DNA of 48,953 nt, taken from NCBI GenBank assembly GCA_900316905.1, contig ONET01000040.1:59389-108341 (forward strand). The letters run 5' to 3'. Of this stretch, positions 35,730 through 43,390 are shown piece by piece. Under the pieces are notes generated by a model. It ran no database searches and had not been told where the DNA came from. It saw nothing but the letters and a program-made list of their open reading frames with translations. Position numbers and translations under genes: made by a program. Source of the stretch: an uncultured Treponema sp. (lineage in GTDB: Bacteria; Spirochaetota; Spirochaetia; Treponematales; Treponemataceae). Position 1 is the first letter of the stretch. Each line of letters begins with the position of its first letter.

Positions 35730-35769
35730 GAAGGCTGTTGCGTCAAGCGCCGCTCGCGCAACAGCCTTC
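35730..35769 (-). other. Strong stem-loop between urtA and urtBC
   Basis: A 13-bp perfect inverted repeat (35730-35742 with 35757-35769) with a 14-nt loop fills the 70-nt gap. No T-run follows on the minus strand. This is the usual place for an mRNA-stabilising or partial-termination stem that lets the binding protein be made in excess over the permease. Confidence 0.6.
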
Positions 35770-35782
35770 GTTTGTCGCAAGA

Positions 35783-36982
35783 TTACAAGCCCTTGGCCCA
35801 GCTGTATGTGGTCAAGTAGGGATCGGGCTTGACGGCTCCGTTTGTGGCCCACACTTCGTCAATCAAACCGTCGCTGTTGATTACGCCGATTCGGACTGTT
35901 TTGTAAATGTGCTGGTTGTCGCCGTCGAGCGTGACCTTGCCTTCGGGAGCCTTGAACGTGATTCCCTTGGCGGCCGCGCAAATCTTGTCAACGTCGAACG
36001 AACCGGCTTTTTCGGCGGCCTTGGCCCACAGGTAAACTCCGATGTAGCCCGCTTCGATGGGGTCGTCGGTCACGCGGTTTTCGCCGTAGGCGGCCTTGTA
36101 AGCCTTTACGAAAGCGATGTTCTCAGGCGTTTGGGTCGTCTGGTAGTAGTTCCACGCGACATAGTGGCCCTTGAGGTTGGCGATTCCAACGCCGCCAACT
36201 TCTTCTTCCGCGATTGAGAACGACATTACAGGAATTGTCTTGGCTGTGATTCCCGCGTCGGTGAGCTGCTTGAAGAAGGCCACGTTTGAGTCGCCGTTAA
36301 GGGTGTTGATTACGCACGAGGGCTTGGCGGCCTTGATCTTTGAAACGATTGTGGCAAAGTCCGTGTGTCCCATCGGTGTGTATTCTTCGCCTGCGACAGT
36401 TCCGCCGATAAAGTCAAGCTGCGCCTTGATGATTTTGTTGGCAGTTCTCGGGAATACGTAGTCGCTTCCTACGAGGAAGATGTTGCTTCCAAAGTTGCTC
36501 ACGCAGAATTCAACTGCGGGAACGGCCTGCTGGTTAGGCGCGGCGCCCATGTACATGATGTTGGGGCTTTGCTCCATTCCTTCATACTGGACAGGGTACC
36601 ACAAGAGCGCGCCGGTCTCTTCGACGACAGGCTTTACGGCCTTTCTTGAGGCGCTTGTCCAGCAGCCAAAAATTGTGGCGACCTTGTCATTTTGGATGAG
36701 CTTTCTGGCGCGCTCGGCGAAAATCTGCGGCTCGCTCGCGCCGTCTTCTTGGACCACTTCGATTTGCTTTCCCAAAACGCCGCCCGCCGCGTTGATTTCC
36801 TTAATGGCGAGCAATTCAGCGTCGCGGACTGAAGTTTCTGAGATTGCCATCGTTCCGCTCAAGGAATGAAGAATTCCAACCTTGACGGTTTTTGATTCTT
36901 CTTTCTTTGAACAAGATGAAAGTCCGAGCAAGAGTGAAGAGGCCAAGGCCGCTCCGGCGATTAAAGTTAAAGTTCTTTTCAT
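35783..36982 (-). CDS. urtA: Urea ABC transporter substrate-binding protein UrtA
   Basis: This 399-residue lipoprotein-type binding protein has a signal ending [13 protein letters not shown], with the lipobox Cys, so it is probably anchored to a membrane. The family blocks [50 protein letters not shown] and [14 protein letters not shown] are specific to UrtA over general branched-chain amino acid binders. The start at 36982 (MKRTLTLI) follows GGAGGAAAAAATC; a TTG codon upstream is inside the ribosome site. An ANTAR-type attenuator lies 35 nt upstream. Confidence 0.93.
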   Translation of the reverse strand: MKRTLTLIAGAALASSLLLGLSSCSKKEESKTVKVGILHSLSGTMAISETSVRDAELLAIKEINAAGGVLGKQIEVVQEDGASEPQIFAERARKLIQNDKVATIFGCWTSASRKAVKPVVEETGALLWYPVQYEGMEQSPNIMYMGAAPNQQAVPAVEFCVSNFGSNIFLVGSDYVFPRTANKIIKAQLDFIGGTVAGEEYTPMGHTDFATIVSKIKAAKPSCVINTLNGDSNVAFFKQLTDAGITAKTIPVMSFSIAEEEVGGVGIANLKGHYVAWNYYQTTQTPENIAFVKAYKAAYGENRVTDDPIEAGYIGVYLWAKAAEKAGSFDVDKICAAAKGITFKAPEGKVTLDGDNQHIYKTVRIGVINSDGLIDEVWATNGAVKPDPYLTTYSWAKGL

Positions 36983-37016
36983 GATTTTTTCCTCCAAATC
37001 ATTTTTATTTTTTTAT

Positions 37017-37070
37017 AAAAAAAAAGACGCCCATTTTCTTGCTAGCTTAAGAAAACAGACGCCTTTGTCT
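37017..37070 (-). promoter_or_regulatory. ANTAR-type attenuator before urtA
   Basis: Minus strand hairpin AGAC-AAAGGC-GTCT (37057-37070) has a six-base loop with A1 and G4. The loop and 3' arm start an 18-pair terminator stem (37049-37066 with 37023-37040; several G-T pairs), followed by nine T. Only a weak AT-rich -10-like stretch precedes it, so it may act on transcripts coming from the upstream gene pair, adding a second control point before the transporter. Confidence 0.7.
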
Positions 37071-37096
37071 TTTCTATTAAATTATTTTTTTTCTTA

Positions 37097-37378
37097 CTAC
37101 TTCGCTGCCTTGAATTTTCGGAACAAGCTGTAGGCCAAGAAAACCGCAGTTCCCGAAACAAGGATTATCGCTCCCAAAATCGTGTCCTCGACGCTTATGT
37201 CAAAGAAGGGTTCGCTTTCAAGAACGCAAAAGATTCCGTCCACGCTCCACATCAAGGCGGCCGCCGCGAACATCATCGTCGCGACTGAAAGCGCCTTTGT
37301 GTCGCCGTCCTTTTTCTTTTGGACCAACAAAAGGCCTCCAAAAATCGCGGCGGCGATCATTGTCATTATCAAGCACAT
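37097..37378 (-). CDS. Small two-TM membrane protein, unknown function
   Basis: This 93-residue protein has three hydrophobic stretches: CLIMTMIAAAIFGGLLLV, ATMMFAAAALMWSVDGIFCV and AIILVSGTAVFLAYSLF. It overlaps the preceding small membrane gene by 10 nt, so the two are coupled and probably interact. I do not recognise a family. It lies between two ANTAR-type attenuators and upstream of the urea transporter, so it may serve nitrogen or ion handling at the membrane (inference). The start at 37378 (MCLIMTM) is the first Met before the first helix. Confidence 0.65.
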   Translation of the reverse strand: MCLIMTMIAAAIFGGLLLVQKKKDGDTKALSVATMMFAAAALMWSVDGIFCVLESEPFFDISVEDTILGAIILVSGTAVFLAYSLFRKFKAAK

Positions 37379-37743
37379 AAGGCGTTTTTCCTCCCCTTGC
37401 CAAAAATATAAATCAATCCGCAAGCCGCCGCCCAAACCGCCGTCAGCAAAAGCGCCATAGACGTTCCCACGGTCGCCATCTCATGCAGCATCTCGGCCGT
37501 GTCTTCCGGGCTTCTCATCGCGGTCAAGAATGGCGGATAAAGGACCACCTCGCCGTGATAGATGTGCTCAATCGCAAGAAGAAAGCTTCCGCCAAAAAGC
37601 ATTTTTTGCAAGCCGCCGACATTGGCCGCAAAAACATTCTTCGCGCTCCAGACGGTTTGTCTTGCAGTGTCCTTTTGGCCAAAAATTTTTTTCGCGCCGG
37701 TGAGAAGGATTCCTTCCGCAAGCGGAACCAAAAAGCAAGCCAT
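37369..37743 (-). CDS. Conserved small membrane protein (MACF-type), unknown function
   Basis: This 124-residue protein starts MACFLVPLAEGILLTGAKK, has a hydrophobic stretch near GSFLLAIEHIYHGEV, and a C-terminal pair of helices (MLHEMATVGTSMALLLTAVWAAACGLIYIF). Several His/Glu pairs near the membrane segments could bind a metal or proton. It resembles, from memory, a conserved hypothetical family of anaerobes with the same N-terminus; no function is known to me. It is the first gene behind its own sigma-70 promoter and ANTAR-type attenuator (37764-37847). The start at 37743 follows TTGGAGG. Confidence 0.68.
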   Translation of the reverse strand: MACFLVPLAEGILLTGAKKIFGQKDTARQTVWSAKNVFAANVGGLQKMLFGGSFLLAIEHIYHGEVVLYPPFLTAMRSPEDTAEMLHEMATVGTSMALLLTAVWAAACGLIYIFGKGRKNALCA

Positions 37744-37763
37744 AATTTCCTCCAATGCGCGGC

Positions 37764-37847
37764 AAAAAAAATGAGGCCGCAAATTTTGTTTGCGACCTCG
37801 TTGCCGTATCTTGCGGAATTTATACAATGCCGTCGCTTTTTAGTCAA
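37764..37847 (-). promoter_or_regulatory. Promoter and ANTAR-type attenuator before the small membrane gene pair
   Basis: Minus strand: TTGACT (37842-37847), 17 nt, TATAAA (37819-37824). A hairpin CGGC-AACGAG-GTCG (37793-37806; one G-T pair) follows, with A1 and G4 in a six-base loop. The loop end and 3' arm begin an 11-bp terminator (37789-37799 with 37773-37783), followed by eight T. Confidence 0.72.
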
Positions 37848-37906
37848 TATAAAAAAATAAAACTTTAGTTCCATGGCGAAGGCTGTTCAAACAAAGGCAA
37901 AAGTTG

Positions 37907-37970
37907 TAGAATAAGAACATACGTTGAGCAAAGAAGCCTTTTCGTTTTAGCGGAAGGGCTTCTTTTTTTT
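37907..37970 (+). promoter_or_regulatory. ANTAR-like attenuator before the LuxR-type regulator
   Basis: A -10-like TAGAAT (37907-37912) precedes the loop sequence AAAGAA (37930-37935), which is flanked by GC on both sides. Only a weak stem AGC/GC(C)U can form. The downstream terminator is strong: GAAGCCTTTTCG (37933-37944) pairs over 12 positions with 37951-37962, then eight T. Position and loop match the other leaders, but the upstream hairpin is the weakest of the set. Confidence 0.5.
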
Positions 37971-37980
37971 GCGGGGGAAT

Positions 37981-38367
37981 ATGCGGAAAAAGAATGGCGG
38001 AAAAATTTTTTTTGAAGTCTCTGTCAAAAACGCTGGCGGCCTCGTCGACTCCTTTGCCATTTCCGTCGACTCAACTTTTGAAGAGTTTTCCGAAAGCCAA
38101 ATCGCTTTGGTCTCCATGCTGCAAAATCAAGTCGAAAGCCTTCTTTTTGAGTCAAAGATTTCAAAGGCGGCCGCGGCTTTTTCGCTTTCAAAGCGCGAGG
38201 CCGAAGTTTTGCGGCTAGTAGTTGAAGGCCGCTCAAATTCCGACATAGGCGAGCGGCTGGACGTGAGCGTGTCTACTGTAAAAAAACATGTCTACAATAT
38301 TTTCAACAAGGCGGGAGTTTATTCGCGGACGCAGCTTTTGAGCCTTGTCTACGGGATGACGGGCTAA
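37981..38367 (+). CDS. LuxR-type helix-turn-helix regulator, small
   Basis: This 128-residue protein has a C-terminal LuxR/GerE DNA-binding domain (about 62-125): LSKREAEVLRLVVEGRSNSD, then IGERLDVSVSTVKKHVYNIF. The first 60 residues (GGKIFFEVSVKNAGGLVDSF, then a helix ending NQVESLLFE) match no receiver or ligand domain I know. It is a stand-alone transcription factor behind its own terminator leader, and its stop overlaps the ANTAR gene stop in a tail-to-tail arrangement. A role in nitrogen control is suggested only by position. Confidence 0.8.
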   Translation: MRKKNGGKIFFEVSVKNAGGLVDSFAISVDSTFEEFSESQIALVSMLQNQVESLLFESKISKAAAAFSLSKREAEVLRLVVEGRSNSDIGERLDVSVSTVKKHVYNIFNKAGVYSRTQLLSLVYGMTG

Positions 38368-38930
38368 CCGTACATCTTTATGATGTTTTCCGCGACGGCC
38401 GTTTTTTTCAGGCCGCGGTCCATTGCCTCTTTTTCGATGTAGCGGTGCGCTTCTTGTTCCGTCATCTTAAGGCTTTGCATCAAAAGCATTTTGGCGCGGT
38501 TGGCAAGGCGGATTTCTTCCATCTTGACCTTGAGTTTTGTCGTTTGGCTGTAAAGCGTCCGCATTTTATACTGAACAGCGATGGCCACTTTTATCATGTT
38601 GTAAAAATAGAATTGGTCAAAGGGATTTGTAATCGTTATGATTCCGTAGCCTTCAACGCGGTAGCTCACTTCCTCGAAAAGCGCCGGCGGCGTCAAGAGC
38701 AAAATCGCGCTCAAGGAGTCGGACGCGTCAATCGCAAAGTCCGCGCCTTCGCCATCCGCGTAGTCGGCGATGACAATGTTGTAGACGCGCTCCTGGGAGC
38801 GGCGCCGTGCCTCGTTAAAGTCAGCCAATGCTTCCACTTCAAAAAGCGGCGGCATAAGCATCGCGCTCATCATCGACGCGGCCTTAGAGTCTTTTGTAAC
38901 TACCAAAACGCTGTGGTTGTCCAAAGTCAT
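38364..38930 (-). CDS. ANTAR-domain antiterminator with degenerate receiver domain
   Basis: This 188-residue protein has a receiver-like fold (1-115), a coiled-coil linker (115-135) and an ANTAR RNA-binding domain (about 130-188: IRLANRAKMLLMQSLKMTEQ, AHRYIEKEAMDRGLKKTAVA). ANTAR domains hold a hairpin with a six-base loop and so prevent terminator formation. Asp56 is in place for phosphorylation, but the usual acidic pair reads VVTKD and the conserved Lys of strand 5 is Asn (TITNPF), so control by phosphate is doubtful. One base separates the glnA stop from this start, giving tight translational coupling. It is the only ANTAR gene in the window and the likely reader of the nine leaders. Confidence 0.9.
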   Translation of the reverse strand: MTLDNHSVLVVTKDSKAASMMSAMLMPPLFEVEALADFNEARRRSQERVYNIVIADYADGEGADFAIDASDSLSAILLLTPPALFEEVSYRVEGYGIITITNPFDQFYFYNMIKVAIAVQYKMRTLYSQTTKLKVKMEEIRLANRAKMLLMQSLKMTEQEAHRYIEKEAMDRGLKKTAVAENIIKMYG

Positions 38931-38931
38931 T

Positions 38932-40107
38932 TTACAGTCCGAGCGCTTCCTTCACAAACTCGCTTTGTTCGGCGATTTTTTTCGCTTCGGAAAGCGTGGC
39001 CGGAAGCACGTCGCAATTTTTTGCTCCAGCGGCGCCGCGCTCAAACAAGTTTTCGGTGACTGGTTCCGGCGGAAGAAGATTCTTCTTTATGCCTTCAATC
39101 GCCGCGTAAATCAAGAGCGTCAACGCGATGTAAATGTTGCATTCGCAGTCGGCGCTTCGGATTTCCAAACGCTCGGCGTCGTCGCTTGTCGTGGCCGGAA
39201 CGCGGATAATTGTCGAGCGGTTTTCGTTGCCCCAAGCCACAAAGCGCGGCGCCTTGTGCTCGCCCAAGCGCTTGTAGGAATTTTCCGAACTGTTGAGGTA
39301 ATACGCGATTTCCTTTGAGCACGCGAGGATTCCCGCCAAAATGTTTTTGCGCTTTGAAGCGTCCGCGCACGACATGTTTATGTGGAAGCCGCTTCCAGCC
39401 TTGTCGGCGAGCGGCTTTGGAGAAAAGTCGGCGTAGAGGCCGTTTTGGGCCGCGCGCGTTCGCACAATCCATTTAAAGGTCGCGGCGTTGTCTGCGGCTG
39501 TGACCGCGTCGGAATAGTGGAAGTCGATTTCGTTTTGGCCGGGGCCTTCCTCGTGGTGGCTCGATTCAGGCTGAATTCCCATTTGCTCAAGAGTGAAGCA
39601 AATCTCGCGGCGAATGTTCTCTCCCTTGTCTTCGGGAGCGATGTCCATGTAGCCCGCGTTGTCAAAAGGAATTTTTGTCGGCTCGCCTTTTTCGTCCAGC
39701 TTAAAAAGGTAGAACTCGATTTCCGTTCCGAACATGAATTCCACGCCTGCGTCTTTGGCGGCCTTTACAGCGTTTTGCAAAATCGCGCGCGAATCCTTTT
39801 CGTAGGCGCGGCCGTCGGGGTAGCGGATGTTGCAAAACATTCTGGCCACCTTTCCCGTGTTGGGCCGCCATGGCAGGACGGACAAAGTTGTCGGATCCGG
39901 GTGCAGGAACAAGTCGGATTTTTCAGGGCTTTCAAAACCGTAAATCGCGGAAGCGTCAAAACTGACTCCGTTTTTAAAAGCGCTTTCCAACTGGCTTGCC
40001 AAAATCGAAACGTTCTTTTGAACGCCGTTCAAGTCAAAAAACGCAAGCCTGATAAACTTAATGTCTTCCTCGTTTACATAATCCAAAACATCGCTTTCTG
40101 AATACAT
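38932..40107 (-). CDS. glnA: Glutamine synthetase, GlnA-like (type I related, short)
   Basis: This 391-residue protein has the GS catalytic blocks MFGTEIEFYLF, HHEEGPGQNEIDF (metal ligands), ADFSPKPLADKAGSGFHINMS, RFVAWGNENRSTIIRVP and RLEIRSADCECNIYIALTLL. It is some 50-80 residues shorter than standard type I and may be a regulatory or low-activity form. The start at 40107 (MYSESDVLDY) is 28 nt after carB with GCGAGGA before it. It is co-transcribed with carB upstream and the ANTAR gene downstream. That arrangement suggests the enzyme could sense glutamine for the regulator (inference). Confidence 0.88.
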   Translation of the reverse strand: MYSESDVLDYVNEEDIKFIRLAFFDLNGVQKNVSILASQLESAFKNGVSFDASAIYGFESPEKSDLFLHPDPTTLSVLPWRPNTGKVARMFCNIRYPDGRAYEKDSRAILQNAVKAAKDAGVEFMFGTEIEFYLFKLDEKGEPTKIPFDNAGYMDIAPEDKGENIRREICFTLEQMGIQPESSHHEEGPGQNEIDFHYSDAVTAADNAATFKWIVRTRAAQNGLYADFSPKPLADKAGSGFHINMSCADASKRKNILAGILACSKEIAYYLNSSENSYKRLGEHKAPRFVAWGNENRSTIIRVPATTSDDAERLEIRSADCECNIYIALTLLIYAAIEGIKKNLLPPEPVTENLFERGAAGAKNCDVLPATLSEAKKIAEQSEFVKEALGL

Positions 40108-40135
40108 GGTTTCCTCGCTATCTATTATTCTAACT

Positions 40136-43100
40136 TTAAATCTTCTTGATGTCCACCAGCGCCATCTTGTCTTCGGTAAAGCCGGCTGCCAAAGATTCGG
40201 CAAGCGCTGTGGCCGTGTCCAAGCTTGTAAGGCATTCTATGTCGCGCTCCACCGCGTGACGGCGGAACTTAACGCTTTCCGCGTCGGGGTTTCTTCCCTT
40301 TGCGGAAGTTGAAATTACGTAGGCGATTTTTCCGCTGTCAAGCAGGGTGATGATGTTGTCATTTGGGTCTTCGTGAACTTTCGCCACGCTTTTTACAGGA
40401 AGGCCGCTTCGCTCTATCGTGTCGGCGTTTCCGCTTGTTCCGTAGAGAACAAAGCCCAAGTCGTAAAAGCGCTTGGCCAAAGCCGGAAGCTCGCGCAAGT
40501 CTGTTTTCTTTACGCTGAACAAAACGCCGCGCGGGCACGAATCGCCGCCTTCGCTTTCCTTAGGCCGAATGATTTTCATTCCGGCCGCGACCATTCCCTT
40601 AAAGAGCGCCTCTTCGCGCGTGGGAGCGATTCCCAAAACTTCGCCTGTGGACTTCATCTCCGGCCCCAAAGCGGTGTCAACGTCGGTAAGCTTTTCAAAG
40701 CTAAAGACAGGAACTTTTACGGCGAAGTAGTTTGGAGCGCGGTAAAGTCCTGTTCCGTAACCCATGTCGCGAAGGCGCTCGCCCATCATCGCGCGCGTCG
40801 CAAGGGCCACCATCGGAATGCCTGTCACCTTGCTTATGTATGGAACGGTGCGGCTGGAGCGCGGATTGGCTTCGATTATGTAAAGCTCGTCGTTCCAAAT
40901 CAAGTACTGAATGTTCACGATTCCCTTTGTGCCAAGAGCCAGCGCCAAGTCAGTTGTTTGCTTGACGATTTTTTCTTTTAAATGCTCGGGAATTGACCAG
41001 CTTGGATAGACAGCGATTGAGTCGCCGGAGTGGATTCCTGTCCGCTCCACGTGCTGCATGATTCCCGGAATCAAAACGTCTTGGCCGTCGCAAATTCCGT
41101 CAACCTCAAGCTCCGTTCCTTCCATGTATTTGTCAATCAAAACCGGGTTCTCGATTTTTTGCCGCAAGATTATCGCCATGTATTCCTTTACGTCGGCGCT
41201 TGTGTTTGCGATGATCATGTTTTGTCCGCCAAGAACGTAGCTGGGCCTCAAGAGAACTGGATACCCGATTCGCGCCGCGGCTTCCAAGGCTTCCGATTCT
41301 GTAAACACCGTGACTCCGCGCGGCCTTAAAATTCCAAGCTTGTCGCAAAGTTCCTCAAAGCGCTCGCGGTCTTCGGCAAGGTCAATCGAGTCCGCGCTTG
41401 TTCCCAAAATGGGAACGCCCTGCGAGTCAAGGAATTTCGTAAGGTTTATCGCTGTTTGCCCTCCAAAGGCCGCGACAACTCCCACCGGCTTTTCCACGCG
41501 GATTACGTTCATCACGTCAGGGCCAGTGAGCGGCTCAAAGTAAAGGCGGTCGGCCGTGTCAAAGTCGGTCGAAACTGTTTCGGGATTGTTGTTCACGATG
41601 GCCACGTCGTAGCCAAGCTCTTTTAGCGCGCGGACGCATTGGACGCTCGCGTAGTCAAACTCAATTCCCTGTCCGATGCGAATTGGACCGGAGCCAAGAA
41701 CAAGGATTGTCTTTTTGCGTTCCCGCTCCGCAAGGTATTCTTCCGCCTCGTTGTCGCCGCCGCTGGTGGAATAAAAGTAGGGCGTTTCGGCGGAAAACTC
41801 GCCCGCGCATGTGTCTACCATTTTAAATGAGCGCGGCGGATAAAGAAGTCCGCCCTTGTCGCCGAGGCCTTTTTCCTTTTCGATTATTCCTTGGATTTTC
41901 CATAGGAACCACTTGTCGATTTTTGTGATGTCGTGAATTTCTTGGACTGACAAAAGGCCTCGCTTTAGCGCTTGGTAAATCGCGAAAATTCTTTGGTCCG
42001 AGCAGCGGCCGACGCGCGAAATTATTTTTTCGTTGCTTTCGTCTTTGAACGCCGCAAGGTCAAGCGAGGATGTCTTTAGCTCCGCTCCGCGAACGGCCTT
42101 TAAAAGCGCCTCCTCAAAGCTTTGTCCTATCGCCATGACTTCGCCGGTGGCCTTCATTTGCGTTCCCAAGTCGCGCTTGGCGTAAACAAATTTGTCAAAG
42201 GGGAACTTTGGCATTTTGACGACGACATAGTCCAGCGCCGGCTCAAAGCAAGCCTTGGTCTTTTTTGTCACAAAGTTCGGAATCTCCGAAAGCGTAAAGC
42301 CCACCGCGATGAGCGCCGCGACTTTCGCTATCGGGTAGCCTGTAGCCTTGCTGGCCAAAGCCGACGAGCGCGACACGCGGGGGTTCACTTCGATTACGGC
42401 GTATTCAAACGAGTCTGGGTTTAGCGCGAACTGGCAGTTGCAGCCGCCTTCGATTTTAAGCTCGCTGATTATGTTGAGCGCGGCGCTTCTAAGCATTTGA
42501 TACTCTTTGTCGGCCAGCGTCAAGGTCGGCGCGACGACGATTGAGTCTCCCGTGTGAACGCCAACCGGGTCAATGTTTTCCATCGAGCAAACGGTGATTA
42601 CGTTTCCCTCGCCGTCGCGCATCACTTCAAACTCGATTTCCTTCCAGCCGGCGATGCATTTTTCAACAAGTATTTGGTGTATCGGTGAACGGTGCAAGCC
42701 GTTCCTTACTATTTCGTCAAGCTCGCGCTCGCTGTTGCAAATGCCGCCGCCAGTTCCGCCAAGAGTGAAGGCCGGCCTTATGATTGCCGGAAGCCCGATT
42801 TCGTTGTGGACAAAGTCTATCGCGTCTTGGTAGTTTGTCACGACCTTTGACGGAATCACCGGCTCGCCGATTTTTTCCATCGTGTCCTTAAAGAGCTGGC
42901 GGTCTTCGGCCTTGTCAATCGTTTCGGGAACGGCTCCCAAGAGGCGGACATTGTGGGAATCCAAAAAACCGTTTTTGGCAAGTTCCATGCTTAGCGTAAG
43001 TCCGGTCTGGCCGCCCAAAGTCGAAAGCAGGGAGTCGGGCTTTTCCTTTTCTATGATTCGTTCCACCGTCTTAAGCGTTAGCGGCTCGATGTAAATCTCG

Positions 43101-43285
43101 TCCGCCATGCTTTTGTCCGTCATAAGGGTGGCTGGATTTGAGTTTACAAGAACGACTTCCAAGCCCAGCGACTTTAGCGCGCGGCAGGCCTGGTTTCCCG
43201 CGTAGTCAAATTCCGCCGCCTGCCCTATAATGATCGGCCCCGAGCCGATGACCATAACCTTGTGGATATTTGGATTCAACGCCAT
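40136..43285 (-). CDS. carB: Carbamoyl-phosphate synthase large subunit
   Basis: This 1049-residue enzyme makes carbamoyl phosphate for pyrimidines and arginine. Both homologous ATP-grasp halves are intact. The first starts VMVIGSGPIIIGQAAEFDYAG and has INPRVSRSSALASKATGYPI (here VNPRVSRSS). The second starts LGSGPIRIGQGIEFDYAS and has EANPRSSRTVPYISKVTG. The C-terminal regulatory domain begins around GVLFSVKKTDLREL. It heads the carB-glnA-ANTAR operon behind an attenuator. The start at 43285 (MALNPNIHKV) is preceded by TTTGGAGCATACA. Confidence 0.94.
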   Translation of the reverse strand: MALNPNIHKVMVIGSGPIIIGQAAEFDYAGNQACRALKSLGLEVVLVNSNPATLMTDKSMADEIYIEPLTLKTVERIIEKEKPDSLLSTLGGQTGLTLSMELAKNGFLDSHNVRLLGAVPETIDKAEDRQLFKDTMEKIGEPVIPSKVVTNYQDAIDFVHNEIGLPAIIRPAFTLGGTGGGICNSERELDEIVRNGLHRSPIHQILVEKCIAGWKEIEFEVMRDGEGNVITVCSMENIDPVGVHTGDSIVVAPTLTLADKEYQMLRSAALNIISELKIEGGCNCQFALNPDSFEYAVIEVNPRVSRSSALASKATGYPIAKVAALIAVGFTLSEIPNFVTKKTKACFEPALDYVVVKMPKFPFDKFVYAKRDLGTQMKATGEVMAIGQSFEEALLKAVRGAELKTSSLDLAAFKDESNEKIISRVGRCSDQRIFAIYQALKRGLLSVQEIHDITKIDKWFLWKIQGIIEKEKGLGDKGGLLYPPRSFKMVDTCAGEFSAETPYFYSTSGGDNEAEEYLAERERKKTILVLGSGPIRIGQGIEFDYASVQCVRALKELGYDVAIVNNNPETVSTDFDTADRLYFEPLTGPDVMNVIRVEKPVGVVAAFGGQTAINLTKFLDSQGVPILGTSADSIDLAEDRERFEELCDKLGILRPRGVTVFTESEALEAAARIGYPVLLRPSYVLGGQNMIIANTSADVKEYMAIILRQKIENPVLIDKYMEGTELEVDGICDGQDVLIPGIMQHVERTGIHSGDSIAVYPSWSIPEHLKEKIVKQTTDLALALGTKGIVNIQYLIWNDELYIIEANPRSSRTVPYISKVTGIPMVALATRAMMGERLRDMGYGTGLYRAPNYFAVKVPVFSFEKLTDVDTALGPEMKSTGEVLGIAPTREEALFKGMVAAGMKIIRPKESEGGDSCPRGVLFSVKKTDLRELPALAKRFYDLGFVLYGTSGNADTIERSGLPVKSVAKVHEDPNDNIITLLDSGKIAYVISTSAKGRNPDAESVKFRRHAVERDIECLTSLDTATALAESLAAGFTEDKMALVDIKKI

Positions 43286-43295
43286 TGTATGCTCC

Positions 43296-43371
43296 AAAAA
43301 AAATAGCGACCCCATAAATTGAGGTCGCCATTGACTTAAAATAATATAGCGCTTTTTTGCCTTTATGGGAA
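43296..43371 (-). promoter_or_regulatory. carB-glnA-ANTAR promoter region and ANTAR-type attenuator
   Basis: Minus strand: weak TTCCCA (43366-43371), 17 nt, TATATT (43343-43348). After 7 nt comes a hairpin GTC-AATGGC-GAC (43324-43335) with A1 and G4 in a six-base loop. Its loop end and 3' arm enter an 8-bp terminator (43321-43328 with 43306-43313), followed by a T-rich run including eight T. The operon containing the ANTAR gene would thus control its own read-through. Confidence 0.65.
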
Positions 43372-43390
43372 GAGGGCTTTGAAAATTTTT

